DNA of 7,429 nt from Clostridia bacterium (GTDB lineage: Bacteria; Bacillota; Clostridia; Oscillospirales; Butyricicoccaceae), in assembly GCA_017556565.1 (NCBI GenBank), contig JAFYMQ010000229.1:1-7429 (forward strand). Reading direction: 5' to 3'. Shown piece after piece: positions 1 through 5,684 of the stretch. The first letter of the stretch is position 1, and each line of letters begins with the position of its first letter. The notes under the pieces were generated by a model, which saw only the letters and a program-made list of their open reading frames with translations, had not been told where the DNA came from and did not search any database. The position numbers and the translations under genes are program-made.

Positions 1-792
1 CACCGTCGGAATATATCCGTGATAATATCTGGCTTTGAACATTTCTGCGGCGGTTTGCTTGCTTTCGCCATTTTTCAGAGCGGTGGTAACCATGTCTATT
101 GTTTCCTGCAGGCTTTCTTTGGCGCGGCGCATAAACAGCGCGGCAGTCTCGCCTTCGATAATTCCGTAGTGGGGCGACAGCAGGCTTTTGGGCTCAAGCC
201 CCATTACCCGATCCACCGACTCAAGACACATTTTGCAGGAGACCAGAGCGGCAGGCACTACGTCATTTTCGCCGTTATAAGAGCCCAGGCTCTCGCAGGC
301 AAGCAGCAGACCCGAGTTCTGCTCAAAAAATCCGAACGAACACTTGGTATGTCCGGGCAGATGCAGACACAAAAAGCTCATATCCCCCACCTGCACCACC
401 TGTCCGTCCTGCAGAGGCACGTCCACACGCAGCTTGTCCAGCAGATCGGTATAGCTGTCCACGCCGCAGGAACGCGCCATTTTGGTGTCGAGATCGCGCA
501 TGGTGGCTTTTGCCCCGTCTTTGGTGAATATTTTGGCGGCGTACTCCCCTGCGCAGACGCGGGCGGTGGGGTAGCTTTGCAGCACGTATGCCGAGCCGTA
601 AGCATGGTCATAGTGTGAATGGGTCAAAAATATGCAGTCCAGCTTTCTTGTGCCCAGATATTTTTTGATATTCTGCGCCAGCGCCGCTCCGGTAAAGCCG
701 TAGCCCGAATCGTACAGTACGGCGCTCTTGCCGTCGTCTATGAGAAATGCGCTGTCACCGGGGTGCACCCGCATATCGGTGATCTGTATCAT
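1..792 (-). CDS. Metallo-beta-lactamase-fold hydrolase, 3' end outside window
   Basis: The frame is open for 264 codons from an ATG at 790-792 to the window edge. GAGGAG lies six bases upstream of that ATG. The metal-binding motif HSHYDH is at residues 58-63 (His58, His60, Asp62, His63). A PGHT motif gives His148, and SPHYG near the end gives His208. These are the ordered metal-ligand motifs of the metallo-beta-lactamase fold, usually a binuclear zinc or iron hydrolase. The residue that normally bridges the metals, Asp in a GD motif, appears to be Glu167 in ACES. There is no signal peptide, so the protein is probably cytoplasmic. The end reads YYHGYIPTV and the true C-terminus lies beyond position 1. 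It is the third gene of the transporter operon, 15 bases after the zinc-ribbon gene. The substrate is unknown; glyoxalase II-like, lactonase-like or phosphodiesterase-like activity are all possible. Confidence 0.9.
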   Translation of the reverse strand, partial: MIQITDMRVHPGDSAFLIDDGKSAVLYDSGYGFTGAALAQNIKKYLGTRKLDCIFLTHSHYDHAYGSAYVLQSYPTARVCAGEYAAKIFTKDGAKATMRDLDTKMARSCGVDSYTDLLDKLRVDVPLQDGQVVQVGDMSFLCLHLPGHTKCSFGFFEQNSGLLLACESLGSYNGENDVVPAALVSCKMCLESVDRVMGLEPKSLLSPHYGIIEGETAALFMRRAKESLQETIDMVTTALKNGESKQTAAEMFKARYYHGYIPTV

Positions 793-807
793 TTTGCACT
801 CCTCGTC

Positions 808-1047
808 TTATCGGGTAAAAACTTTCCAGCGGTTGCCCTCAGCACGGATTTCGCTGTAGTTCTTGCCGCACTCATTACAGCATATCTCAAACCAATCGTC
901 ACCGAATCCGGGTACTCTGTGATGCTCGACACTGCCCCCGCCGCAAAAACAGCGAAAAATCGTCACCTCTGTAGGGCAGTTTGCGCCATCGGGCAGGTAT
1001 TGGCGCTTTCCGATCTGCTCGGGTCGGTCTTTGTACTCATAGTCCAT
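808..1047 (-). CDS. Small zinc-ribbon-like protein of unknown function (79 aa)
   Basis: A 79-residue protein starts at an ATG (1045-1047) with AGGGAG eight bases upstream, and ends at TAA (808-810). It has two cysteine clusters: Cys33-x-Cys35 followed by Gly-Gly-Gly, and Cys56-Cys57-x-x-Cys60-Gly. His42 and His43 lie between them. This spacing suggests one bound zinc in a rubredoxin-knuckle or zinc-ribbon fold, resembling Lar-like or transcript-associated zinc ribbons, but I do not recognise a named family. Aromatic residues flank the clusters (Trp52, Phe53, Tyr64, Trp74). There is no signal peptide or membrane segment. The gene sits 15 bases after the transporter gene and 15 bases before the hydrolase gene, so co-transcription is very likely. 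That the gene is real is supported by its ribosome site, tight spacing and patterned cysteines. A role as a nucleic-acid or metal-binding accessory would be a guess. Confidence 0.8.
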   Translation of the reverse strand: MDYEYKDRPEQIGKRQYLPDGANCPTEVTIFRCFCGGGSVEHHRVPGFGDDWFEICCNECGKNYSEIRAEGNRWKVFTR

Positions 1048-1062
1048 AATATTTTCTCCCTT

Positions 1063-1770
1063 TTATTGCTCGGCGGGGATTTTGCCCCGTTTTTTCATCC
1101 GTCGCGCTATGTACACCGCGGGGGTGTCCAGCAGGCTTGTAAAAATATAGATAACGTAGCTGGACAGCATGACCTGCCAAAGCATCGAGCCGCTGTACCA
1201 GCCGCCGAATGCAAGGCAGGTAAACAGTACGGTGTTGATTATCTGTGAGATCAGGGTGGAAAAATTGTTCCGCAGCCAGAGGAATCGGTCGCGGTCACCC
1301 TTTTTGCTCGTCAGGTCCCACCACTTGTGGTAGAGCCACACGTCGATGCGCTGGGACACGGCGTAGCCCAAAAAGCTTGCCAGCAGCAGGCGGGGGGTGG
1401 TAGAGAAAATCGCCTCGATATGCACTCTTGCCCAATCCTCTGTCGAGGGGGTGTAGAGCCGCCAGAACTGGGTGAAAGCAAGCATGGCGCAGGATGTGAA
1501 TATGCCTATCCATACGGCTTTTTGCGCAGCGGATTTGCCTTCGTTTTCGCTGAGGATGTCGGTGATGAGGTAGGTGGAGGCAAACATCACGTTGCCCAGC
1601 GTCTGCTCCATACCAAAACCCTCGACCAGCATCAGCACTTCGATGTTGGCAAGAATTGTGCCGATGGCCGTCATGGCAAACAGACCGCTCTTGCCGAAAA
1701 GTTTGTAGCAGACAAGCACCGCGCCGTAGATAAGGACGACCGACAGCAGCAGAAGGATCTCGTTTTTCAT
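1063..1770 (-). CDS. yhhQ: Queuosine precursor transporter, YhhQ/VUT family
   Basis: This is a 235-residue integral membrane protein. Hydrophobic segments lie near residues 5-23, 29-48, 58-72, 86-102, 124-142, 171-190 and 197-217. Family landmarks are GTILANIEVL (37-46), TLGNVMFAST followed by TDILSE (57-75), LWLRNNFST (164-172) and SSYVIYIFTSLLDTP (203-217). They match the VUT_1/DUF165 (COG1738) family, whose E. coli member YhhQ imports 7-deazaguanine precursors (preQ0/preQ1) of the tRNA-modified base queuosine. The chosen ATG (1768-1770) has AGAGGAAAAATT directly upstream. An in-frame TTG eleven codons earlier (1803) is rejected because it lies in the terminator U-tract and lacks a ribosome site. 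The gene is first in an operon with the zinc-ribbon and metallo-beta-lactamase genes. Its leader carries a riboswitch-like element, which fits known preQ1 control of this family. Whether it prefers preQ0, preQ1 or queuine cannot be told here. Confidence 0.93.
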   Translation of the reverse strand: MKNEILLLLSVVLIYGAVLVCYKLFGKSGLFAMTAIGTILANIEVLMLVEGFGMEQTLGNVMFASTYLITDILSENEGKSAAQKAVWIGIFTSCAMLAFTQFWRLYTPSTEDWARVHIEAIFSTTPRLLLASFLGYAVSQRIDVWLYHKWWDLTSKKGDRDRFLWLRNNFSTLISQIINTVLFTCLAFGGWYSGSMLWQVMLSSYVIYIFTSLLDTPAVYIARRMKKRGKIPAEQ

Positions 1771-1795
1771 AATTTTTCCTCTTTTCCGCAAAGCA

Positions 1796-1829
1796 CAAAA
1801 CAAAAATTGCGCCCAAAAATGGGCGCAAT
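1796..1829 (-). terminator. Intrinsic terminator in the transporter leader
   Basis: On the minus strand ATTGCGCCCA (1829-1820) pairs perfectly with TGGGCGCAAT (1815-1806) across a TTTT loop. This gives a ten-base-pair GC-rich stem. A T-rich run follows (TTTTGTTTTG, 1805-1796), interrupted by one G. It lies between the promoter and the transporter start codon, so it can only act as an attenuator and not as an end-of-operon terminator. Its 5' arm can instead pair with an upstream strand (see the leader element). Confidence 0.9.
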
Positions 1830-1844
1830 GATGCTATCTGCTTT

Positions 1845-1886
1845 GCCCATAGTTTTGTTTAGGGACAGGATGGTTTCGAACTGTCC
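1845..1886 (-). promoter_or_regulatory. Candidate preQ1 riboswitch aptamer (class I-like) with antiterminator strand
   Basis: On the minus strand GGACAG (1886-1881) pairs with CTGTCC (1868-1863), enclosing the 12-base loop TTCGAAACCATC. An A-rich tail follows (CTAAACAAAACT, 1862-1851) and then ATGG (1850-1847). CCAT in the loop (1873-1870) can pair with that ATGG, giving an H-type pseudoknot with an A-rich third loop. Hairpin size, A-rich tail and position just after the start site resemble class I preQ1 aptamers, and the downstream gene is a queuosine-precursor transporter. ATGGGC (1850-1845) is also complementary to GCCCAT (1824-1819) in the terminator's 5' arm. A coherent model is that ligand locks the pseudoknot, frees the terminator and stops transcription. 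One caution: in class I preQ1 aptamers as I recall them, the tail pairs with the 5' part of the loop, whereas here the 3' part fits better. This may be a variant or another class. The structure is seen in the sequence; the ligand is inferred. Confidence 0.68.
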
Positions 1887-1902
1887 GCCTGAGTACGGTT
1901 AT

Positions 1903-1931
1903 ATTAAATCACAGCCGCAAGCTTTTGTCAA
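1903..1931 (-). promoter_or_regulatory. Promoter of the transporter operon
   Basis: On the minus strand a perfect -35 TTGACA (1931-1926) is followed, 17 bases later, by a -10 TTTAAT (1908-1903; five of six consensus matches). The predicted transcript start is near 1896, about ten bases before the aptamer stem. This is the strongest promoter match in the window. It gives a leader of about 125 bases, consistent with premature termination being the main control point. Confidence 0.8.
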
Positions 1932-1951
1932 ATATGGGGGTGCGCTTGCGG
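1915..1951. repeat. 8-bp inverted repeat flanking the -35 box
   Basis: CCGCAAGC (1915-1922) and GCTTGCGG (1944-1951) are exact reverse complements 21 bases apart. They bracket the -35 hexamer (1926-1931) of the transporter promoter. The centre-to-centre distance of 29 bases is nearly three helical turns, compatible with a looping or dimer-binding regulator. It could also be chance or the remains of a hairpin. No regulator gene is adjacent. Confidence 0.4.
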
Positions 1952-1996
1952 AAACGGGCGCGTATTATACGAAAACCGGCGCCGCTGACGGGTCAT

Positions 1997-2767
1997 TTAT
2001 ATCACCGATGTGCCTTCCCAGTCTTCATCGGGCTCTATGCCCATAACCTTGGCAATTGTGGGCGCGATATTGAGCAGGGACAGCTGCTCTTTTATCTCGC
2101 CGGGGGTGAAATCTTTGCCGCGGAAGAACAGGGGCACGGTCATATCTTCGGGCATTTCGGTGCCGTGGCTGCGATCATGACCGCCGTGGTCTGCCATAAT
2201 TATAACTGTGTACTCGTCGCCAAAAGCTGAGATCACGCGCTTGACCTGATCGATGGCGGCGCTGATGGTTTTCACGTACTGCTCGCTCATCCAGCCGTCA
2301 GCATGACCGCACTCGTCGGTATCGGGCAGATACAGGAACATAAAGTCGGGCTTGTCGCGCTCAAGGCAGACCAGCGCTTCGTCGGTCAGGCAGGCATCAA
2401 CGCTTTCACGCATTTTCCAAAAGATGTAGCGGGAATAGCGCAGCATATCGGGCAGGGCGATGTCACGCAGGGGTTCCCAGCCGTAGTACATGGCAGACAC
2501 GCCGCCGAGGGCTTTGATTTTTTCGAAAATACCCTGAACCGGGCGCACCTGGGGCACGTAGGTATTGGTCAGAATACCGTGGCGCTGGGGTGTGACCGAA
2601 TGGGTCATGGAAAAATGGCAGGGCAGGGTCACCGACGGAAAAACCGAACGGGAACTATAGGTGTAAGCGCAGGTTTTTTCCAGCTCGGCAAGGTACGGGT
2701 TGCCGCAGGCGCAGAGCCCATCGGGACGCATACCGTCGATAGAAATAAGGATAACTTTTTTGTTCAT
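1997..2767 (-). CDS. Alkaline phosphatase-superfamily phosphodiesterase/nucleotide pyrophosphatase-like enzyme
   Basis: This is a 256-residue protein. It starts at ATG 2765-2767 with AAGGAG eight bases upstream. An ATG 18 codons earlier (2821) is rejected because it lies in the intergenic hairpin region without a ribosome site. The type I phosphodiesterase (NPP-like) metal site is readable in order: Asp11 in SIDG, the nucleophile candidate Thr47 in FPSVTLPCH, Asp151 and His155 in PDTDECGH, Asp193 and His194 in ADHGG, and His201 in SHG. Family members use two zinc ions to hydrolyse phosphodiester or pyrophosphate bonds in nucleotides or lipid head groups. There is no signal peptide or membrane anchor, so the protein should be cytoplasmic, unlike many NPP enzymes. 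It is short for the family but keeps all key residues. It lies 82 bases downstream of the amidohydrolase gene on the same strand and has no obvious promoter of its own, so co-transcription is likely. The substrate is unknown; phosphonoacetate-hydrolase- or phosphoglycerate-mutase-like chemistry are less likely alternatives. Confidence 0.9.
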   Translation of the reverse strand: MNKKVILISIDGMRPDGLCACGNPYLAELEKTCAYTYSSRSVFPSVTLPCHFSMTHSVTPQRHGILTNTYVPQVRPVQGIFEKIKALGGVSAMYYGWEPLRDIALPDMLRYSRYIFWKMRESVDACLTDEALVCLERDKPDFMFLYLPDTDECGHADGWMSEQYVKTISAAIDQVKRVISAFGDEYTVIIMADHGGHDRSHGTEMPEDMTVPLFFRGKDFTPGEIKEQLSLLNIAPTIAKVMGIEPDEDWEGTSVI

Positions 2768-2821
2768 AATATGCTCCTTGTGAGGATGAAAGGATCGGGC
2801 AAGGCGTGCGTGAGGCGGCAC

Positions 2822-2838
2822 GTCGCGCCGTGCGCGAC
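2822..2838 (-). repeat. Perfect intergenic hairpin between amidohydrolase and phosphodiesterase genes
   Basis: GTCGCGC (2822-2828) and GCGCGAC (2832-2838) form a seven-base-pair, GC-only-core stem with a three-base loop, starting about a dozen bases after the amidohydrolase stop codon. On the minus strand no T-run follows, so it is not a standard terminator. It may stabilise or punctuate the two-gene transcript. Function is unproven. Confidence 0.5.
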
Positions 2839-2849
2839 AACTTCTCTGT

Positions 2850-4004
2850 TTATGCGCTATATACTACTTTGCCTTCCAGTATGGTAGTATTTACATGGTT
2901 TGCGCCGACGGTGGTCAAAGGATCGGCGTTCCAGATGACCAGATCGCCGTCTTTGCCGACTTCCAGCGAGCCGACTCTGTCAGCAATTCCCATATGGGTA
3001 GCGGGGTTGATGGTGATGGCGCGCCATGCTTCTTCATAGGGCAGACCTGCGCTGCAAGCCAGACCTGCGCACATGGGCAGCGACTCGAGGGGCAGTACGG
3101 GTGCGTCGGTAATGATACATACGGGCACGCCTGCTGCATACAGCTTGCCTGCGGTTTCGAACTCCTTGTTCTTGAGCTCGACCTTGGACTTGCTGCCAAA
3201 AGAGGGGCCGACCAGTGCGGGGTAGCCGTCTTCGGCAAGTTCGTCGGCGATGCGGGATGCATCGGTGCAGTGGTCGAGGGTGAGCTTTAAGTCAAACTCT
3301 TTTGCAATACGGATGGCGGTAAAAATATCGTCAGCCTGATGTGCGTGAGCCTTGAGGGGGATCTCTTTTTTGAGGACGGGGATCATTGCCTCAAGCTTGA
3401 GGTCAAATGCGGGGTTTTTGCCGGCTTCTTTGGCTGCCATGTAGTCGCGGGTCTTGTAGAGCAGTTCACGAAGCATTGCGGCAACGCCCATACGGGTAAC
3501 GGGCATTTTTTTGCCGCTCTGGCCGTAAGCGCCCTTGGGGTTTTCGCCGAAAGCGCACTTCATGCCGACGGCTTCCTTGACGATCATCTTGTCAACACGC
3601 TTGCCCACCAGCTTGATGGCTGCAAAAGTACCGCCCACGACGTTTGCGCTGCCGGGGCCGGTGCAGGCGGTGGTAATACCGTGCTCAACGGCGGTCTGCA
3701 GGTACTCGTCAAAGGGGTCAATGCCGTCAATGGCGCGCATGTGAGGGGTGATGGGGTTGGAGCTTTCGTTGTAGTCGGCGCCTTCCCAGCGAACTGCTGC
3801 CGAATGCAGACCGATATGGCAATGTGCCTCGACACAGCCGGGGGTAACAAGCTTGCCGCCTGCGTCTATAACCGTTGCGCCCTCGGGAAGTGCCAGGTCT
3901 GCGCCTACTGCGGCGATCTTGCCGTCGTCACCGATAAGTACGCAGCCGTTTTCGATGTCTGCGCCTGCCATGGTCTTGATGTGTCCGTTCTTGATAAAAA
4001 GCAT
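2850..4004 (-). CDS. Metal-dependent amidohydrolase, imidazolonepropionase-like (COG1228-type)
   Basis: This is a 384-residue protein. It starts at ATG 4002-4004 behind a strong GAGGAGG site, with TAA at 2850. The N-terminal small beta-domain (about 1-55) leads into the first metal motif, EAHCHIG with His61 and His63. Further likely ligands are His220 and His222 in KAHAHQADD, His245 in LDHCTD and Asp300 in ITDAP. GENPKGAYG followed by PVTRMG (153-173) is a signature I associate with this amidohydrolase subgroup. The C-terminus closes with the composite-domain motif GKDGDLVIWNADPL (350-363). Members hydrolyse cyclic amides, imides or peptide-like C-N bonds in the cytoplasm; the substrate here is unknown. 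The length is typical of the family. It is first in a minus-strand operon with the phosphodiesterase and is divergent from the M81 gene. Its promoter overlaps a palindrome, suggesting repressor control. Imidazolonepropionase itself is unlikely because no histidine-degradation genes are nearby; an isoaspartyl-dipeptidase- or prolidase-like role is possible. Confidence 0.92.
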   Translation of the reverse strand: MLFIKNGHIKTMAGADIENGCVLIGDDGKIAAVGADLALPEGATVIDAGGKLVTPGCVEAHCHIGLHSAAVRWEGADYNESSNPITPHMRAIDGIDPFDEYLQTAVEHGITTACTGPGSANVVGGTFAAIKLVGKRVDKMIVKEAVGMKCAFGENPKGAYGQSGKKMPVTRMGVAAMLRELLYKTRDYMAAKEAGKNPAFDLKLEAMIPVLKKEIPLKAHAHQADDIFTAIRIAKEFDLKLTLDHCTDASRIADELAEDGYPALVGPSFGSKSKVELKNKEFETAGKLYAAGVPVCIITDAPVLPLESLPMCAGLACSAGLPYEEAWRAITINPATHMGIADRVGSLEVGKDGDLVIWNADPLTTVGANHVNTTILEGKVVYSA

Positions 4005-4040
4005 GATTTATCCTCCTCTGACTTGGTTGTAAGTCTTGAT

Positions 4041-4063
4041 GTAATACTGTATATACCTATTAC
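4041..4063. promoter_or_regulatory. Operator-like palindrome at the amidohydrolase promoter
   Basis: GTAATA (4041-4046) and TATTAC (4058-4063) are inverted repeats. Between them lies the perfect eight-base palindrome GTATATAC (4049-4056). The right arm overlaps the -10 box (4059-4064) and the inner palindrome covers the predicted transcript start near 4052. GTATATAC-like half-sites are common in operators of GntR-type repressors, so a repressor site is plausible. No regulator is encoded in the window. Confidence 0.5.
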
Positions 4064-4087
4064 ACCACAGAGGGGGCATTCAGTCAA
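4059..4087 (-). promoter_or_regulatory. Promoter of the amidohydrolase-phosphodiesterase operon
   Basis: On the minus strand -35 TTGACT (4087-4082; five of six) and -10 TGTAAT (4064-4059; five of six) are separated by exactly 17 bases. The transcript would start near 4052, giving a leader of about 48 bases before the amidohydrolase ATG. Confidence 0.72.
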
Positions 4088-4131
4088 GGAAAAGTAAGGC
4101 TCTGCTCGGCGTATTAAACCTGCGGTGTGGG

Positions 4132-4160
4132 TTGCTTGCAGGCAGAGGGTGTGCTATACT
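4132..4160 (+). promoter_or_regulatory. Promoter of the M81-family gene
   Basis: A weak -35 TTGCTT (4132-4137) is followed after 17 bases by -10 TATACT (4155-4160; five of six), with an extended -10 TGC just upstream (4152-4154). The transcript would start near 4167, about 30 bases before the ATG. The stretch TGTGCTATACT closely matches TGTGCTAAACT in the promoter at 5753-5781. The rest of the 192-base divergent gap holds the opposing promoter and the palindrome. Confidence 0.7.
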
Positions 4161-4196
4161 GATTTTTGACAGAAGTTTTTTGCGGAGGAGTTTTTT

Positions 4197-5681
4197 ATGA
4201 AGATAGTTGCAGGCGGTCTTGAGCATGAGACCAATTCTTTCAGCAATATCAGTGCAGACTTAAACCACGTGCAGCGCATAATGAGCGTTGGCGACGATTA
4301 CGTGCGCGGCTGCACCGGGGTCAGGTGTATGATGGGCGGTTTTATTGACGAGTGCCGAGAGCTGGGCATCACGCTCAAAGCCGCCAGCAAGGTCACCATC
4401 ACACCTTGCGCGCCTACACAGAAGGATGCTTATGAGTATTTCCGCGATCTGTTTGTCGAGCAGATGTGGCAGGAGCATTTGGCTTCCCCCATTGATGCCA
4501 TTGCCCTGAACATTCACGGTGCGGCTATGGCAGACGGCTACCCCGATCTTGAGAGCGATCTGCTGGAAAAGCTGCGCGAGCGGTTCGGCAGCGATATGCC
4601 CATCGGCATGGTACTCGATCTGCACGGCAACATCACCCCGCGGATGCTTGAGCTCAGCGACGTTATCGTAGGCTACAAAGAATACCCCCACACAGATACA
4701 TACGATGCGGCGCGGCTGGTGATAAAGCTGCTGCACGAGATGGTGGTGGGCGGCAAGAGGTTCTATATGTCCCTCACCCAGCTGCCCTGGCATCTTGCAC
4801 CGGCTTTCGGCGTGACGTTATCGGGCGCTGCATGCGACGTAAAAGAGTTTGCCGCATCGTGCGTCTCTGCCGATCCTGCCCTGCGTGACGTAACATTCTT
4901 CCACGGCTTCCCCTATGCCGATTTTGACCAGGCGGGAGTCAGCGTGACCGCGGTTGCCGAGACCCGGGAAGCAGCCGACAAGGCATCAAAAGCCGTTGCC
5001 GACTATGCATGGAGCAGGCGGCATGATTTTGCGACTCCCGTATATTCGGCGCAGCAGGCCCTTGAGCTTGCCCAAAACTCCCCCAAGCCGGTCGTCATCA
5101 ACGAAAGCTCGGATAACCCCGGCGGCGGCACGCCCGGTGACGGAACACATTTGCTCCGCGAGATGATAGAGCGTGATCTGCCCCGCTCTGCCTACGGATT
5201 TATACGCGATCCCGAGGTAGTGCGGCAGGCTGTGGCGGCAGGTGTGGGCAATACTATCGACTGCCGTCTGGGCGGCAAGACCGACAGTTTCCACGGCGAG
5301 CCCATCGAGCTCAAAGGCGCATACATCAAGACTATCAGCGACGGCGTATATATAAACAAAAACCCCATGGGCGCAGGCGGTGTGCGCAAGATGGGCACTA
5401 CCGTGCTGCTGCAGGTGGGCAACGTGTCCATTGTTGTGGGCACAAACCGTCAGCAGACGTTGGATGACGGCCCGTTCAGAGTGGTGGGCATCGACTGGCA
5501 GGATATGGACGTGCTGGCGCTCAAGTCGGCACAGCATTTCAAGGGCTGGTGGAACACCCGCGCCAAGACTGTCATCCCCTGCGACTCACCCGGCATCCAG
5601 TGTGCCGACCTGACGGTGTTTGAGTATAAACATCTGAATACGGGGTATTACCCGCTTGAAGCGAAAAGCGAAGAGTACTGA
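4197..5681 (+). CDS. M81 family metallopeptidase (MlrC/microcystinase C-like, DUF1485)
   Basis: This is a 494-residue protein. The ATG at 4197 follows GGAGGAG by six bases, and the stop is TGA at 5679. The family opens with GGLEHETNSFS (6-16). The presumed zinc ligands are Asp141 and His143 in LDLHGNIT and His165 in YPHTD. NIHGAAM (105-111) and the glycine-rich SSDNPGGGTPGDGT (304-317), family hallmarks, are present. The C-terminal domain from about residue 300 is the usual MlrC_C region, so the protein is full length. The characterised relative MlrC degrades the linear tetrapeptide product of microcystin breakdown. Most bacterial homologues have unknown amide or peptide substrates, and a microcystin role is not implied here. 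There is no signal peptide, so the enzyme is probably cytoplasmic. The gene is transcribed alone, divergently from the amidohydrolase operon, which suggests related metabolism. A three-hairpin array with a terminator follows its stop codon. Confidence 0.93.
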   Translation: MKIVAGGLEHETNSFSNISADLNHVQRIMSVGDDYVRGCTGVRCMMGGFIDECRELGITLKAASKVTITPCAPTQKDAYEYFRDLFVEQMWQEHLASPIDAIALNIHGAAMADGYPDLESDLLEKLRERFGSDMPIGMVLDLHGNITPRMLELSDVIVGYKEYPHTDTYDAARLVIKLLHEMVVGGKRFYMSLTQLPWHLAPAFGVTLSGAACDVKEFAASCVSADPALRDVTFFHGFPYADFDQAGVSVTAVAETREAADKASKAVADYAWSRRHDFATPVYSAQQALELAQNSPKPVVINESSDNPGGGTPGDGTHLLREMIERDLPRSAYGFIRDPEVVRQAVAAGVGNTIDCRLGGKTDSFHGEPIELKGAYIKTISDGVYINKNPMGAGGVRKMGTTVLLQVGNVSIVVGTNRQQTLDDGPFRVVGIDWQDMDVLALKSAQHFKGWWNTRAKTVIPCDSPGIQCADLTVFEYKHLNTGYYPLEAKSEEY

Positions 5682-5684
5682 ATG

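Noticed and set aside
1771..1803. In-frame N-terminal extension of the transporter from a TTG at 1803
   Set aside because: It begins inside the terminator's U-tract and has no ribosome site, while the ATG at 1770 has a good one and matches the family start.
1961..1971. Odd palindrome CGTATTATACG containing a TATAAT on the minus strand
   Set aside because: No -35 element lies at a suitable distance upstream and a far better promoter follows at 1903-1931, so a second promoter is not supported.
1327..2046. 239-residue plus-strand open frame opposite the transporter and its leader
   Set aside because: It covers the transporter, terminator, aptamer and promoter on the other strand and has no protein-like motifs.
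2768..2821. Upstream ATG for the phosphodiesterase at 2821
   Set aside because: It adds 18 residues with no family similarity and no ribosome site; AAGGAG precedes the ATG at 2767.
3339..4097. 252-residue plus-strand open frame opposite the amidohydrolase gene
   Set aside because: It is a shadow of a well-supported gene, lacks a ribosome site and recognisable motifs, and extends across the amidohydrolase promoter.
4260..4793. 177-residue minus-strand open frame within the M81 gene
   Set aside because: It is antisense to conserved catalytic motifs of M81 and is explained by codon bias in the real gene.
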